Shown one piece after another: positions 32,485 through 40,833 of a stretch of 44,919 nt of DNA. The stretch's first letter is position 1, and each line of letters begins with the position of its first letter. This DNA is from Actinomycetes bacterium (GTDB taxonomy: Bacteria > Actinomycetota > Acidimicrobiia > Acidimicrobiales > SZUA-35): NCBI GenBank assembly GCA_024280015.1, contig JAJRQY010000036.1, forward strand, positions 1 to 44,919. Reading direction: 5' to 3'. A program made the position numbers and the translations under genes. The notes under the pieces were generated by a model. That model saw nothing but the letters and a program-made list of their open reading frames with translations, was not told the DNA's origin and searched no databases.

Positions 32485-33468
32485 TTAGTTCTGGTTGTGG
32501 CCGTCGAAGATCTGACTTACTGAGGAATCTTCGAATACGGCTCGGATGGTCTCAGCAATGATTGGCGCAACCGATAGAACCTTGAGCTTGTCGAAGCGCT
32601 TTTCTGGCGGCAAAGGCAGTGTGTCAGTCACGATGACCTCCTCCATCACCGAAAGATCCAAACGCTCAACGGCTGGCCCGCTGAACACCGCGTGAGTCGC
32701 CGCGCAGACAACAGACTTGGCACCGCGCTCCATCAGGAGTTCGGCCGCAGAACAAATAGTCCCCGCAGTATCGATCATGTCATCAATGAGAACACAGACT
32801 CGACCATCAACGTCGCCGACAACGTCCTTGGCTTCAACCGCATTCTTCACGCCCTTCACCCGCCGCTTATGCACGATGGCAAGGTCGGCATTGAGTTTCT
32901 GGGTGTAACGCTCGGCCACTTTTACTCGCCCGGCATCCGGGGAAACAACAACCAGGTTGTCACCCTTGGTTTCCCTCAAATACTTCACCAGGACTGGCAT
33001 GGCCGTTAGATGATCGACGGGGCCACTGAAGAAGCCTTGAATCTGCCCGGAGTGCAGATCAACCGAGACCAGCCGCGATGCCCCAGCCGCCTTGAACAAG
33101 TCGGCAATAAGACGGGCGGTGATTGGCTCTCGGCCTTCGGATTTTCGATCTTGTCTGGCATAGCCATAGAACGGCATGACGGCAGTGATTCGCTTGGCCG
33201 AGGCCCGTCGTGCGGCATCAACCATGATGAGGTGTTCCATGATCGAATCATTGAGGGTTGCTCCAGCAATGGTGGAGTGGCTCTGGATAATGAAGACGTC
33301 AGAGCCGCGAATCGATTCGGAGAAGCGACAATGAGTTTCACCGTTGGCAAATTGGGCCAGATGAGATTCGGTGATCTCAATCCCGAGCTGGGTAGCAACA
33401 TCCTGTGCCAGCGCGAAGTTATGCCTGCCGGCGAATAGGTGCAGCTTCTTCGTTGTGACAGCTTCCAT
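32485..33468 (-). CDS. prs: Ribose-phosphate pyrophosphokinase
   Basis: 327 residues, full length. Family landmarks are present: ATP-binding ANGETHCRFSESIRGSDVFIIQSH, MPFYGYARQDRKSEGREPITARLIADL, DLHSGQIQGFF, VVSPDAGRVKVAERY and the PRPP-binding loop LIDDMIDTAGTI. It makes PRPP from ribose 5-phosphate and ATP for purine, pyrimidine, His and Trp synthesis. AGGGGA lies upstream of the ATG. In many actinobacteria glmU sits next to prs; here the gene upstream is tRNA-Gln, so glmU is absent or elsewhere. The stop is a normal TAA. Confidence 0.97.
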   Translation of the reverse strand: MEAVTTKKLHLFAGRHNFALAQDVATQLGIEITESHLAQFANGETHCRFSESIRGSDVFIIQSHSTIAGATLNDSIMEHLIMVDAARRASAKRITAVMPFYGYARQDRKSEGREPITARLIADLFKAAGASRLVSVDLHSGQIQGFFSGPVDHLTAMPVLVKYLRETKGDNLVVVSPDAGRVKVAERYTQKLNADLAIVHKRRVKGVKNAVEAKDVVGDVDGRVCVLIDDMIDTAGTICSAAELLMERGAKSVVCAATHAVFSGPAVERLDLSVMEEVIVTDTLPLPPEKRFDKLKVLSVAPIIAETIRAVFEDSSVSQIFDGHNQN

Positions 33469-33583
33469 ATGGTTCCCCTGAAGTGTGCACGAGTTCTCGC
33501 CGACTCTGTTCTGACGCCAACTCTACCGGGCGCCGCAAGCAGCATAGAGGGACCGGCTAGGGACGCCACTGAGGATTTATGAG

Positions 33584-33656
33584 CTCCCGGGGTTGGATTC
33601 GAACCAACGACGACCGGATTCAAAGTCCGGCGTTCTGCCAGCTGAACTACCCGGGA
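33584..33656 (-). tRNA. tRNA-Gln (anticodon TTG)
   Basis: 73 bases folding as a cloverleaf: acceptor TCCCGGG/CCCGGGA, D arm GTTCAGCTGGCAGAAC, anticodon stem CCGGA/TCCGG around CTTTGAA (anticodon TTG, reads CAA), and T arm GTTGG-TTCGAAT-CCAAC, with a G discriminator base. The CCA end is not encoded. A Gln tRNA near prs is also found in mycobacteria. Confidence 0.96.
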
Positions 33657-33804
33657 AGGATGAGCAACAACACTATCGGAGAGGTTGAACTATTTTGGCG
33701 AATAAACGGGCGAATAATCTGGAACAATTATTCTGAAACGTCTGGTGAGAGCAAAGTTCGCAGAGGTGAATTGCCCGACGCGTTGGAGCCACCCAGCCAG
33801 CCGC

Positions 33805-33810
33805 TAACCT
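33805..33810 (+). promoter_or_regulatory. -10-like box of the bS22 gene
   Basis: TAACCT ends 9 bases before the ATG at 33820, so the 5' leader would be about three bases. Confidence 0.4.
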
Positions 33811-33819
33811 TTCGCTCCT

Positions 33820-33918
33820 ATGGGATCGCTGATTAAGAAGCGCCGCAAGCGCATGCGTAAGAAGAAGCACCGCAAACTCTTGAAGAGGACTCGCGTGCAA
33901 CGTCGCAACAAGAAGTAG
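33820..33918 (+). CDS. Ribosomal protein bS22-type (AURKAIP1/COX24-like), 32 residues
   Basis: A 32-residue, almost wholly basic peptide opening MGSLIKKRRKRMRKKKHRK and ending RVQRRNKK. It closely matches the tiny actinobacterial bS22 protein seen in mycobacterial small-subunit structures and the AURKAIP1/COX24 C-terminal domain of mitochondrial ribosomes (recalled family knowledge). It binds rRNA near the decoding region of the 30S subunit. It is the only plus-strand gene between 30 and 43 kb, with its own near-leaderless promoter and two terminator hairpins in a row, which suggests strong independent expression. It is easily missed by gene finders because of its size. Confidence 0.93.
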   Translation: MGSLIKKRRKRMRKKKHRKLLKRTRVQRRNKK

Positions 33919-33937
33919 GCAGCAACAAGAGGGCTGC

Positions 33938-33957
33938 GGCTTGAGCTTGCTCAAGCC
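33938..33957. terminator. First hairpin after bS22 (possibly bidirectional)
   Basis: An 8-base perfect stem, GGCTTGAG/CTCAAGCC, with loop CTTG. It lies between the ends of bS22 (plus) and ispE (minus) and could serve both. Confidence 0.55.
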
Positions 33958-33970
33958 CCTCTTCTGACGT

Positions 33971-34720
33971 TCAATCTGTCGGAGACCACCCCGCTGGGGT
34001 GGTCTTTGTCGTTACCCGGCCCGGGCCAGGGAAGTGCCCACGCACAAACCAGGTCGAACCGCTGCCTGCCAACACCGGTTGCTCGCCTGTCGCTTCGGCT
34101 AACTGGTTTCGCCACTCCTGCAGTTCGGGGGCGACCAGGATGGCGGCGGCTTCAAGGTCATTGCCCCCATCGGGATTCGAAGGGCCGCCAAGTTCATCCC
34201 AAGCTTGGTAAACCAAGGGAGTTGAGCAGGCTATTGGTGGGGTGACCAGGGTGAAGTCAAGCGGGAGAAACTCCAGTGGGGTGACACGTTCTCCGATACC
34301 AGCGATATTGGCTCGACCGCCGGCAAGACAGAAGGCAATATCTGCCCCAAGGCCAGCAGCTCGATCAAGGTCATTCTGTTTTCGAGGATCGAACCCAGCC
34401 CAACGCAAGATCGCGCCAGCATCAGAGGATCCACCACCGAGTCCAGCCTGGGAAGGGATACGTTTCGTCAACGTGATCGCTCCGGACCTTCCTGCCAGCG
34501 CCATCGCTCGGTTTACCAGGTTCGTTGGACCCGTTGGGATATCGGCCTCTCCCCCGTATACGGTCAGGCCAGCCCCACCAACGTCAATCTCCAGAGAGTC
34601 AAAGAGATCGAGGGTCACCATTTCTGCTTCGATGAGATGAAGACCATCTGGGCGGACACCAACAACACGAAGCCCGAGGGTGAGTTTGGCTGGTGCTACC
34701 AGTTTGATGATTGAGGCCAC
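33971..34720 (-). CDS. ispE: 4-diphosphocytidyl-2-C-methyl-D-erythritol kinase
   Basis: 249 residues, a little short for the family. GHMP-kinase motifs: APAKLTLGL at the N-terminus, ATP loop PSQAGLGGGSSDAGA, GADIAFCLAGG and the C-terminal LAGSGSTWFV. It phosphorylates CDP-methylerythritol in the non-mevalonate isoprenoid pathway. The GTG start is 10 bases after the rsmA stop, and TAGCCT, starting with that TAG stop codon, ends 7 bases before it, so an internal promoter is possible. The final residues (TTKTTPAGW) are encoded by the stem of the bS22 terminator. rsmA-ispE order is typical of actinobacteria. Confidence 0.93.
   Translation of the reverse strand: MASIIKLVAPAKLTLGLRVVGVRPDGLHLIEAEMVTLDLFDSLEIDVGGAGLTVYGGEADIPTGPTNLVNRAMALAGRSGAITLTKRIPSQAGLGGGSSDAGAILRWAGFDPRKQNDLDRAAGLGADIAFCLAGGRANIAGIGERVTPLEFLPLDFTLVTPPIACSTPLVYQAWDELGGPSNPDGGNDLEAAAILVAPELQEWRNQLAEATGEQPVLAGSGSTWFVRGHFPGPGRVTTKTTPAGWSPTD
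33984..34010 (+). terminator. Rho-independent terminator of bS22, inside the ispE 3' end
   Basis: A 9-base perfect GC-rich stem GACCACCCC/GGGGTGGTC with loop GCT followed by TTTGT. The T-rich side is on the plus strand, so it ends the bS22 transcript. The same bases encode the last codons of ispE on the minus strand. Confidence 0.85.
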
Positions 34721-34727
34721 ACGAAGC

Positions 34728-34733
34728 AGGCTA
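34728..34733 (-). promoter_or_regulatory. -10-like box of ispE, made from the rsmA stop codon
   Basis: TAGCCT ends 7 bases before the ispE GTG; its first three bases are the TAG stop of rsmA. This could allow ispE transcription apart from rsmA. Confidence 0.35.
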
Positions 34734-35573
34734 GACGTTCGCCAGTTTGCCCCACTCGACTAGATCCAATGCTTCGGCCCGCTTCGTTGGGTCGATGCCA
34801 GCACTCTCAATCTGATCGCTGGTGAGGAAGGCGGCCAAGCTGCGCCGGATCATCTTGCGCCGTTGCCCAAACCCAGCGCGGACCAAAGCCATCAGGCGAT
34901 CGAAACTGGCATCGACCATCGGCTCACGTCTCCGTTCAAGCTTTACTAGCACCGACTCAACCTTGGGCTTGGGAAAGAACACCTGGGATGAGACTGACCC
35001 AACAACGGTGGCCGATCCCCAGAACGAGGTGATCACCGAGGGGATGCCGCAACCCTTTTCGCCAGGTTCGGCCGCCAGTCGTTCCCCGACTTCGGCCTGG
35101 ACCATAACCAGGTACCGCTCCAGCTGGGGCACGCTGGGCAGCATCTCCAGAATCAAGGGTGTGCCAACGTTGTAGGGCAGGTTGGCCACAACGCTCCACC
35201 TGTCAGACTGACCCGCTTCTGGCTGACGAGCTTCGGAGATTCCGCCAAGCTCAGCTTGCCAGTCAACGGCCATTGCATCGGCATGCAGAATGCGAACATC
35301 CCTCCCAACAACCACTTCCTCCAGAGCGGGAATCAAGTAGCGATCGATTTCGACTGCCAGGACCGACGCACCAGCATCGGTCAAGCCAAGCGTGAGCGAT
35401 CCAAGGCCCGGCCCGATCTCCACCACCCGGTCACCAGGCCTCACCCCAGACAGGCGCACAATCTTGTCAATCGTTCCTGGGTCACAAAGGAAGTTCTGTC
35501 CAAGGGCACGACTCGGAGATAACCCGTGCCTGTCCATCAGTTCACGCACTGCCGTTCGTGTGAGCAGGCTCAT
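34731..35573 (-). CDS. rsmA: 16S rRNA (adenine1518-N6/adenine1519-N6)-dimethyltransferase
   Basis: 280 residues. LGQNFLCDPGTIDKIV (from residue 24) and VVEIGPGLGSLT (about 50) are the conserved SAM-binding opening of KsgA/RsmA, followed by VLAVEIDR, NLPYNVGTPLI (the catalytic NLPY motif) and the C-terminal domain with VFFPKPKVESVLVKL and FGQRRKMIRRSL. It dimethylates two adjacent adenines in the 3' terminal helix of 16S rRNA during late 30S assembly. It lies in the actinobacterial block metG-tatD-rpf-rsmA-ispE, 48 bases after the Rpf-like gene. Confidence 0.97.
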   Translation of the reverse strand: MSLLTRTAVRELMDRHGLSPSRALGQNFLCDPGTIDKIVRLSGVRPGDRVVEIGPGLGSLTLGLTDAGASVLAVEIDRYLIPALEEVVVGRDVRILHADAMAVDWQAELGGISEARQPEAGQSDRWSVVANLPYNVGTPLILEMLPSVPQLERYLVMVQAEVGERLAAEPGEKGCGIPSVITSFWGSATVVGSVSSQVFFPKPKVESVLVKLERRREPMVDASFDRLMALVRAGFGQRRKMIRRSLAAFLTSDQIESAGIDPTKRAEALDLVEWGKLANV

Positions 35574-35621
35574 CGAGCCAGCATTCGCGCCAGAGTCAGT
35601 GTCGATGCCACCCAGCCAAGC

Positions 35622-36587
35622 CTAGCTTGCTGACAAATAGCGACCGCAGTGCGGCCATGGGCTGGAACCTCGACGATTCCACAGCTCTAACGCCAACGCG
35701 TCTTGATCTGCAGGGCTGGCTTGGCTTGGCAAGACTCCAACGAGGTCTGTTCGGCCCATCGAAGCGGCCAGACCGTCCCAGGTGGCAACACCAAATTGGT
35801 AAGCACCGTGATACCGGCCCGAAGGATTCACCACGGTGTAACTTCCGCTGGCTTCGCACTGTCGGAGTGCCGCCCATTGCTCAGCAGTCGGGCTTCCTGA
35901 AGCCTCCGTCGGTGGCGGTGAGGTATCCACGGGCGCGGTCATTGTTGGCGCTTCGGTGATTGGAGGCTCAGTAACTGGTGCGGTTGGCGGTGCAGCGGAA
36001 GTAACCGGTGAAGTGGTTGGTGATGCTGTTGTTGCTGGCGATGTGCTTCTAGGAGCACTGGTTGCTGGTTTCGCCGTTGTTTCTGGCCCATCAGAGATTA
36101 TTGATTCAAAGGTGGTTGGTGCCGCGATCAGAGTTGTTGACGCAGACTCTGGCAGCGTTGCTGGAGTGGCAGGTCGCGGTTCGATGCCCCTACTGGATTC
36201 CATGCCCCTACTGGCAGAGGGTTCAGGCTCGATGCTTTGACCGTAGGGCACCGCAACATTGGCTCCTGCTCGGAAAAGGTCTGAAGACTGAGACCCGTCG
36301 AAGAGCGAACTGCTGGTGGATTCAGCAACCGTGGTCGATGCGGTGGAGGACTCAGGGACTGCGACCGAAGCGGCAAGGATCTCACCGCTACCTTCAGCTC
36401 CGCCAGTCATGAGAATGGGGATAGCTAAAAAAGTCGACAGGATCGCTAAAACGATTCCTGTCGGACGAATTGATCGTGATTGCTCCAGAGGGAATTGCTG
36501 TGATGGAGCGAATCGCCGTTGTGTGGCCGGCACAGTTCGACTACGCACCCCGTGACCGTAACGGGGCCCGTAACACAACCGCAACAT
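35622..36587 (-). CDS. Resuscitation-promoting-factor-like transglycosylase
   Basis: 321 residues. A membrane/signal segment (PTGIVLAILSTFLAIPILMTGG, about 43-64) is followed by a 170-residue linker rich in T, P, S, A and E, and the C-terminal Rpf lysozyme-like domain (238-321): WAALRQCEASGSY with catalytic Glu245, NPSGRYHGAYQFGVATWDGLA, SPADQDALALELWNRRGSSPWPHCG. Cys244 and the Cys near 315 can form the family disulfide. Rpf proteins cleave peptidoglycan glycan strands and promote regrowth of dormant cells. Unlike mycobacterial RpfB it has no DUF348 or G5 domains; the linker takes their place. It lies 18 bases after the tatD frame. Confidence 0.9.
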   Translation of the reverse strand: MLRLCYGPRYGHGVRSRTVPATQRRFAPSQQFPLEQSRSIRPTGIVLAILSTFLAIPILMTGGAEGSGEILAASVAVPESSTASTTVAESTSSSLFDGSQSSDLFRAGANVAVPYGQSIEPEPSASRGMESSRGIEPRPATPATLPESASTTLIAAPTTFESIISDGPETTAKPATSAPRSTSPATTASPTTSPVTSAAPPTAPVTEPPITEAPTMTAPVDTSPPPTEASGSPTAEQWAALRQCEASGSYTVVNPSGRYHGAYQFGVATWDGLAASMGRTDLVGVLPSQASPADQDALALELWNRRGSSPWPHCGRYLSAS

Positions 36588-36605
36588 CGGCGTGTGGCCA
36601 CTCGG

Positions 36606-37445
36606 TCACAGTCCGTAAAGCTGTTGTCCGTTTGCCCAACTGGCAGCGGCCATCTCTGTTGCCACAATTTGTTGCAAATTTGCCACTTATTTTCCAACAA
36701 GGGACACCAGAGCCGGTCGATTGGGCTGACCGCGGTGGGGAACGGGGGTCAAGAAGGGTGAATCGGTCTCGATCAATGTGCGTTCGGTTGGGGTTAGTCG
36801 GGCTGCTTCTCTCAGCTCTTTTGCGCTGGGGAAGGTCACGATGCCACTAAAGGACAGAAATGCTCCACGCTCCAAACAAGCCTCAGCCTCTGCCGGTCCG
36901 CCAGTGAAACAGTGGAAAACCGTCCGCTCTGGCATGCCGACCTCGTCCAGGATCTCGAAGGTCTCGGGCCAAGCTTCACGGGTGTGAATAACCAGGGCCA
37001 TGTCCAGTCGCAGTGCCATGTCGATCTGGAGGCGAAAGACTTCGGCCTGCTCACGTCGGGGTGAGTTGTCATAGTGAAAATCGAGCCCACACTCGCCAAC
37101 AGCAACGACCTGCTCATCAGACAAGAGTTCTTCAAGACCAGCTACTCCGTCCTTGGCCTCGTGAGGATGTACACCAGCAGTGGCCCAAACATTGTCGAAG
37201 CCACCGGCGATTTCGATCGCCCGCTTGCTGTCAGCAACATCACAGCCGACCGTGAGCATCCTGCTCACTCCCCCAGCAACCGCCTCAGCGACTACCTCAA
37301 TGGGGTCACGCTTTACCGTGGTCAGGTGGCAGTGATTGTCGAACCAGCCGCCTATCTGGGAGTTCCCACCTACCTGGGAGTTCTCTGCCTCCTCTGGCGT
37401 CTGGCCAGCGGACTGCACAGTTTCAGACAGCACAGTCTCAGGCAT
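36606..37445 (-). pseudogene. tatD: TatD-family DNase gene with an in-frame TAA near the 3' end
   Basis: From the ATG at 37445 (8-base overlap with metG) the frame holds all TatD metal ligands: NHCHL (His38, His40), VGECGLDFHY, LVIHTREAW, VFHCFTGG and LIETDSPFL, then PVPHRGQPNRPALVSLVGK. Codon 253 (36687-36689) is TAA. The frame then continues for 26 codons (VANLQQIVATEM ... NGQQLYGL) to a TGA at 36606. That tail aligns without gaps to the family's usual ending (VAE-x-IA ... VA..T..NA..LFGL), the TAA replacing one residue. Stopping at the TAA removes the last helix, which packs on the barrel, while every catalytic residue remains. A single base change explains it. TatD enzymes are metal-dependent DNases or hydrolases and are usually not essential. 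Confidence 0.82.
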
Positions 37446-39066
37446 CGGCTTCCAGCTCAACCTTGGCGAAGAGTGGGGTCGGCTTAGCAATCGGGGTGCC
37501 GATGACCAGTGGTGCTCGATGCCAACCCTCAATTGGGCCGAGGATGTCGGAGATCTTGGCCGAGGTGAAGGGCAGGAACGGGTCGAACATCACTCGGACC
37601 CCGTTGATAGCGCTCAAGGCGACGTGAAGCATGGTTCGACCACGCTCCTGATCAACCTTGATCACCTTCCACGGTTCGGTGGCATTGAGGTAGGCATTTA
37701 CCGCCTGGGCGCTAGACATCGCACGGCGCAGAGCCGCCCGTAGTTCCACCGCACTGATTTGGGCTGCGGCGTCGACGATGGCCGCATCGACCAGATCAAG
37801 AAGGGCTTGGTCCTCATCGCTGTAGGGGCCAGGTTCGAGAATTTGTGCATCACAACTCTTGTTGGTCATGGACAGGACTCGGTTTACCAGGTTGCCCCAG
37901 GTTGCCACCAGCTCTTCGTTTACCCGGCGAGCAATCTCGGCCACGGAGATCTCGGTGTCAGACTGCTCCGGGAAGGCCGCAGCCAAGGCGTAGCGAATGG
38001 CGTCAGGCTCAAACTGATCCAACGCATCTTGGATGGTTAGCCCGATTCCACGGCTGGCTGAGGCCTTTCCGCCCTTAAAGGTGACGTACTGATTCGCGGG
38101 CACATTGGTCGGCAAGTTGAGGCCGCCGTAGGCCATCAATTGGGCAGGCCAGAAGATGGCATGGAACGGAATATTGTCCTTACCAACAAAGTAGTAGGAC
38201 TCGGCCTCGGGGTTCTCCCACCAGTGCTTCCAGCGGTCGGGGTCATCGGTCCCAGCCGCCCACTCCTTGGAGGCAGACAAGTAGCCGATTACCGCGTCGT
38301 ACCAGACATAAATCCGCTTGCCCTCGCCAAGGTCATCAACCGGCAGGTCAATACCCCATTCGATGTCCCGGGTGATGGCACGATCGTGCAGGCCCTCTTC
38401 GATCCAGCCAAGCGCGAAATTCAGGACATGGTTGCGCCAGCCTTTTCGAGACTTCAGCCACGTTTCCAACTCCGTTTGAAAATCGGACAGCTTGAAATAG
38501 AAATGCTCGGTCTCACGGGGTTCCGGAGTCGCACCCGAAAGCTTGGATCGAGGATTGATCAGGTCGATGGGATCCAGAGTGCGCCCACAATTGTCGCATT
38601 GATCACCTCGAGCGTCGGTGTAGCCACAGTTGGGACAGGTTCCTTCGACATAGCGATCGGGAAGGAACCGCTGGGCTTGCGGATCGTAGAACTGTTCGGA
38701 GATTCGCCGGTCGATGTGGCCATTCTCCAACTGCTTCATGAACATGTCTTGGGTGACGGCCGCGTGGTTGGCGGTGCCGGTGCTGGTGTAGAGATCCCAG
38801 GAGATACCTAGTTCCTCCCATTGGCGAACGAACTCGTTGTGGTAGCGATCGACAATGTCCTGGGGAGTCACCCCTTCTTCATCAGCCCGAACCGTAATTG
38901 GGGTACCGTGCACGTCGGAACCACTCACCATCAGCACCTCGTTGCCAATCCTTCGCTGAAAACGGGCAAAGACATCGGCAGGCAGGTAGGCGCCACCAAG
39001 ATGTCCAACATGGCGTGAGCCAGAGGCGTAGGGCCAAGCAACGGCTACCAGTATCGGTTTACTCAT
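37438..39066 (-). CDS. metG: Methionyl-tRNA synthetase
   Basis: 542 residues, a class I synthetase. The HIGH motif appears as HVGH (19-22) in YASGSRHVGHLGGAYLPADVF. The connective peptide holds a full zinc knuckle pair, CPNCGYTDARGDQCDNCG (about 142-160). The KMSKS loop reads KASASRG (about 330); mycobacterial MetRS has KFSTSRG as I recall, so loss of the usual lysine seems to be a feature of this branch. ATWGNLVNRVLSM opens the anticodon-binding helices. There is no C-terminal EMAP-like domain. TACGCT 8 bases upstream of the ATG suggests its own start just after the rmuC stop (15 bases away). It overlaps tatD by 8 bases. Confidence 0.95.
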   Translation of the reverse strand: MSKPILVAVAWPYASGSRHVGHLGGAYLPADVFARFQRRIGNEVLMVSGSDVHGTPITVRADEEGVTPQDIVDRYHNEFVRQWEELGISWDLYTSTGTANHAAVTQDMFMKQLENGHIDRRISEQFYDPQAQRFLPDRYVEGTCPNCGYTDARGDQCDNCGRTLDPIDLINPRSKLSGATPEPRETEHFYFKLSDFQTELETWLKSRKGWRNHVLNFALGWIEEGLHDRAITRDIEWGIDLPVDDLGEGKRIYVWYDAVIGYLSASKEWAAGTDDPDRWKHWWENPEAESYYFVGKDNIPFHAIFWPAQLMAYGGLNLPTNVPANQYVTFKGGKASASRGIGLTIQDALDQFEPDAIRYALAAAFPEQSDTEISVAEIARRVNEELVATWGNLVNRVLSMTNKSCDAQILEPGPYSDEDQALLDLVDAAIVDAAAQISAVELRAALRRAMSSAQAVNAYLNATEPWKVIKVDQERGRTMLHVALSAINGVRVMFDPFLPFTSAKISDILGPIEGWHRAPLVIGTPIAKPTPLFAKVELEADA

Positions 39067-39074
39067 AAGTGTGA

Positions 39075-39080
39075 AGCGTA
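39075..39080 (-). promoter_or_regulatory. -10-like box of metG
   Basis: TACGCT ends 8 bases before the ATG at 39066, in the 15-base gap after rmuC; the leader would be two bases. Confidence 0.35.
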
Positions 39081-39081
39081 G

Positions 39082-40332
39082 CTACACCGCTTGCCAGAGA
39101 GCTGGGGTTTTCTGGTCTTGGTCGCTTCCTCTCGGGTACTCCTCAGATTGGACTGCCGGACTGGCTTCCTCGGCGAGCTCAGCCAGGCGACCATCGCGGA
39201 CCGACTCCAGCTTGTCCAACTGCTTCTCAAACTGGCGAGTACGGGGACCAGTCAGATCGTCGAACCCCTTCTGGGCGGACGTGAGCCCACGACCGATCTT
39301 GTCGACCGAGTCACCAAATTTTTGCCATTGCTCACGAAGTCCCCCGATGGAGGACAAGATTTCGTCACTTCGCTTTTCGACCAGGAAGTTGTCGGCCGCT
39401 TGGCGGATAACGGCTAGCACCGCAAACAGGCTGGTGGGCGAACACAGCACCACTTTCTGAGCCAGCGCCAAGTCGACAAGGTTGGGGTCGTGTTCGTGCA
39501 GGAATCCATACACACTCTCGTTGGGGATGAAGAGCAGGAGATAGTCAACGGTGGTCTCCGGGTCAATATAGGAACGATCTCCTAGTTCCTTTACCCGCTG
39601 GCGAACATCGCGACGAAACAGCTTCAGATGCTGATCCTTTGCTTCTCGGGTGTCGACCTCGAGCCAGCGGAGGTAGTTGTCAATCGGGAATTTCACGTCC
39701 ATATGGACCACCCGTTCCTGAGGGAGATTGAAGGTGTAATCGGGGATTCCTCCACCAGCTACCTGAACCTGCTTTGAATAGTTAATGCCATCGACGAAGC
39801 CAGCGAGCCGAAGAACATCCTCGGCCATCCGTTCGCCCCATTGACCACGAGCCTTGGGGGAAGCCAACGCCTGACGAAGCGACTGTGTTGTTTCGGCCAG
39901 GGTGGTTGTCACAGCAAGCGCTTGCTGCATGCCAGCAACAAGCCGACCGTCCTGCTCAGCTCGTTCTTGCTGAAGGTTGGTAACCAGGTCGCCGACTCGC
40001 TTCAGCTCATTCTGGAGCCCTTCGACCTGATCAGCTACCAGGCTGTGCTCGCGATCGATGACCTGCTTGCCGACAGTCATCTGGTCATCAAGCTTGGACG
40101 AGGCAACAGAGAGCACGGTTTCTAACGTTTGCTGCATCATCTCTGCCCGTTCACGTTGAGCAGCCCCAAAAGCAGCACTAATGGCCTCAGAGCGCTCCTC
40201 TTCAATAACTGCAGGATCCACCGCTGGAAGCCCTTTGGGCGCACGTCGCTGACCAACGACAAGGAATATGAGCAGTAGAACAGCGATGACCACAAGGAGA
40301 AACAGTGCAGGAAGAATCATGATGATGACCAT
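39082..40332 (-). CDS. rmuC: RmuC-family DNA recombination protein
   Basis: 416 residues from the ATG at 40332 (a TTG two codons earlier is also open). A single N-terminal membrane helix (IMILPALFLLVVIAVLLLIFLVV) is followed by a coiled coil (about 45-155) and the RmuC nuclease-like core: SPKARGQWGERMAEDVLRLAGF, then PDYTFNLPQERVVHMDVKFPIDNYLRWL with the D-x-K of the PD-(D/E)xK fold, and TVDYLLLFIPNESVYGFLHEHD. RmuC limits inversions at short inverted repeats in E. coli; its biochemical role is poorly defined. It lies upstream of metG. Confidence 0.93.
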   Translation of the reverse strand: MVIIMILPALFLLVVIAVLLLIFLVVGQRRAPKGLPAVDPAVIEEERSEAISAAFGAAQRERAEMMQQTLETVLSVASSKLDDQMTVGKQVIDREHSLVADQVEGLQNELKRVGDLVTNLQQERAEQDGRLVAGMQQALAVTTTLAETTQSLRQALASPKARGQWGERMAEDVLRLAGFVDGINYSKQVQVAGGGIPDYTFNLPQERVVHMDVKFPIDNYLRWLEVDTREAKDQHLKLFRRDVRQRVKELGDRSYIDPETTVDYLLLFIPNESVYGFLHEHDPNLVDLALAQKVVLCSPTSLFAVLAVIRQAADNFLVEKRSDEILSSIGGLREQWQKFGDSVDKIGRGLTSAQKGFDDLTGPRTRQFEKQLDKLESVRDGRLAELAEEASPAVQSEEYPRGSDQDQKTPALWQAV

Positions 40333-40429
40333 AAACAAGGCCTGTGACAGCGACGTATCAGCGAAGTATCTCCACTAAGTCTTGCTAGGCCCTTGCTACA
40401 CCAAATGTGTGAGTACTTCCGACAATTAC

Positions 40430-40831
40430 CTACTCACGCCCGCGGAATTTTTGGATCTCCCGGCGGTCCTTTTTGGTTGGACGACCAGCACCTGGGTCGC
40501 GAATACCTGGATCGAATCCGGCAGCATCCCCACCTACGGAATCAGAGGAGTACGACGAAGGAAGTACGGGTGGCGAATGATCGTCGTAGGCATCAGCGGC
40601 CAATGCCGCACCGACTCGTTTCTCCAACAGCGCTACAACCACGTATATCGTTGTTCGTTCTTTCAATCTGGCTTCGACCCGGTCGCCGATTACCAACTTG
40701 GTTGACGGTTTGGCGATCTCATCATTGACCCGAACTCGCCCGGACTTACAGCCTTCGGTTGCCTGGGATCGGGTCTTATACACCCGCACCGACCACAGCC
40801 ACTTGTCGACACGAACCGTTTTGGGTGCCAT
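40430..40831 (-). CDS. S4-domain RNA-binding protein (Hsp15/RqcP-like)
   Basis: 133 residues. Residues 5-60 are an S4 domain: VRVDKWLWSVRVYKTRSQATEGCKSGRVRVNDEIAKPSTKLVIGDRVE. The C-terminal GRPTKKDRREIQKF is typical of the Hsp15 (HslR) group. These proteins bind 50S subunits carrying stalled peptidyl-tRNA; the RqcP branch works in ribosome-associated quality control. It follows rsmI by two bases, so expression is coupled. The middle part (about 85-112) is polar, Gly/Asp/Ser-rich and probably disordered. Confidence 0.9.
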   Translation of the reverse strand: MAPKTVRVDKWLWSVRVYKTRSQATEGCKSGRVRVNDEIAKPSTKLVIGDRVEARLKERTTIYVVVALLEKRVGAALAADAYDDHSPPVLPSSYSSDSVGGDAAGFDPGIRDPGAGRPTKKDRREIQKFRGRE

Positions 40832-40833
40832 CG

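Noticed and set aside
31586-36689. TAA reassigned to an amino acid in this organism
   Set aside because: TAA ends mazG (2845), the proline-rich gene (2832), prs (32485), the small lipoprotein (26929) and the EAL gene (44481) at the expected places, so it works as a normal stop.
37446-37532. Longer TatD start at 37532
   Set aside because: It would extend 95 bases into metG and add 29 unconserved residues; the ATG at 37445 gives the usual short overlap.
38046-38069. Dead methionyl-tRNA synthetase because of KASAS in place of KMSKS
   Set aside because: As recalled, mycobacterial MetRS also lacks the usual second Lys (KFSTS), and the rest of the protein, including the HIGH motif and zinc knuckles, is intact, so this is treated as a lineage feature.
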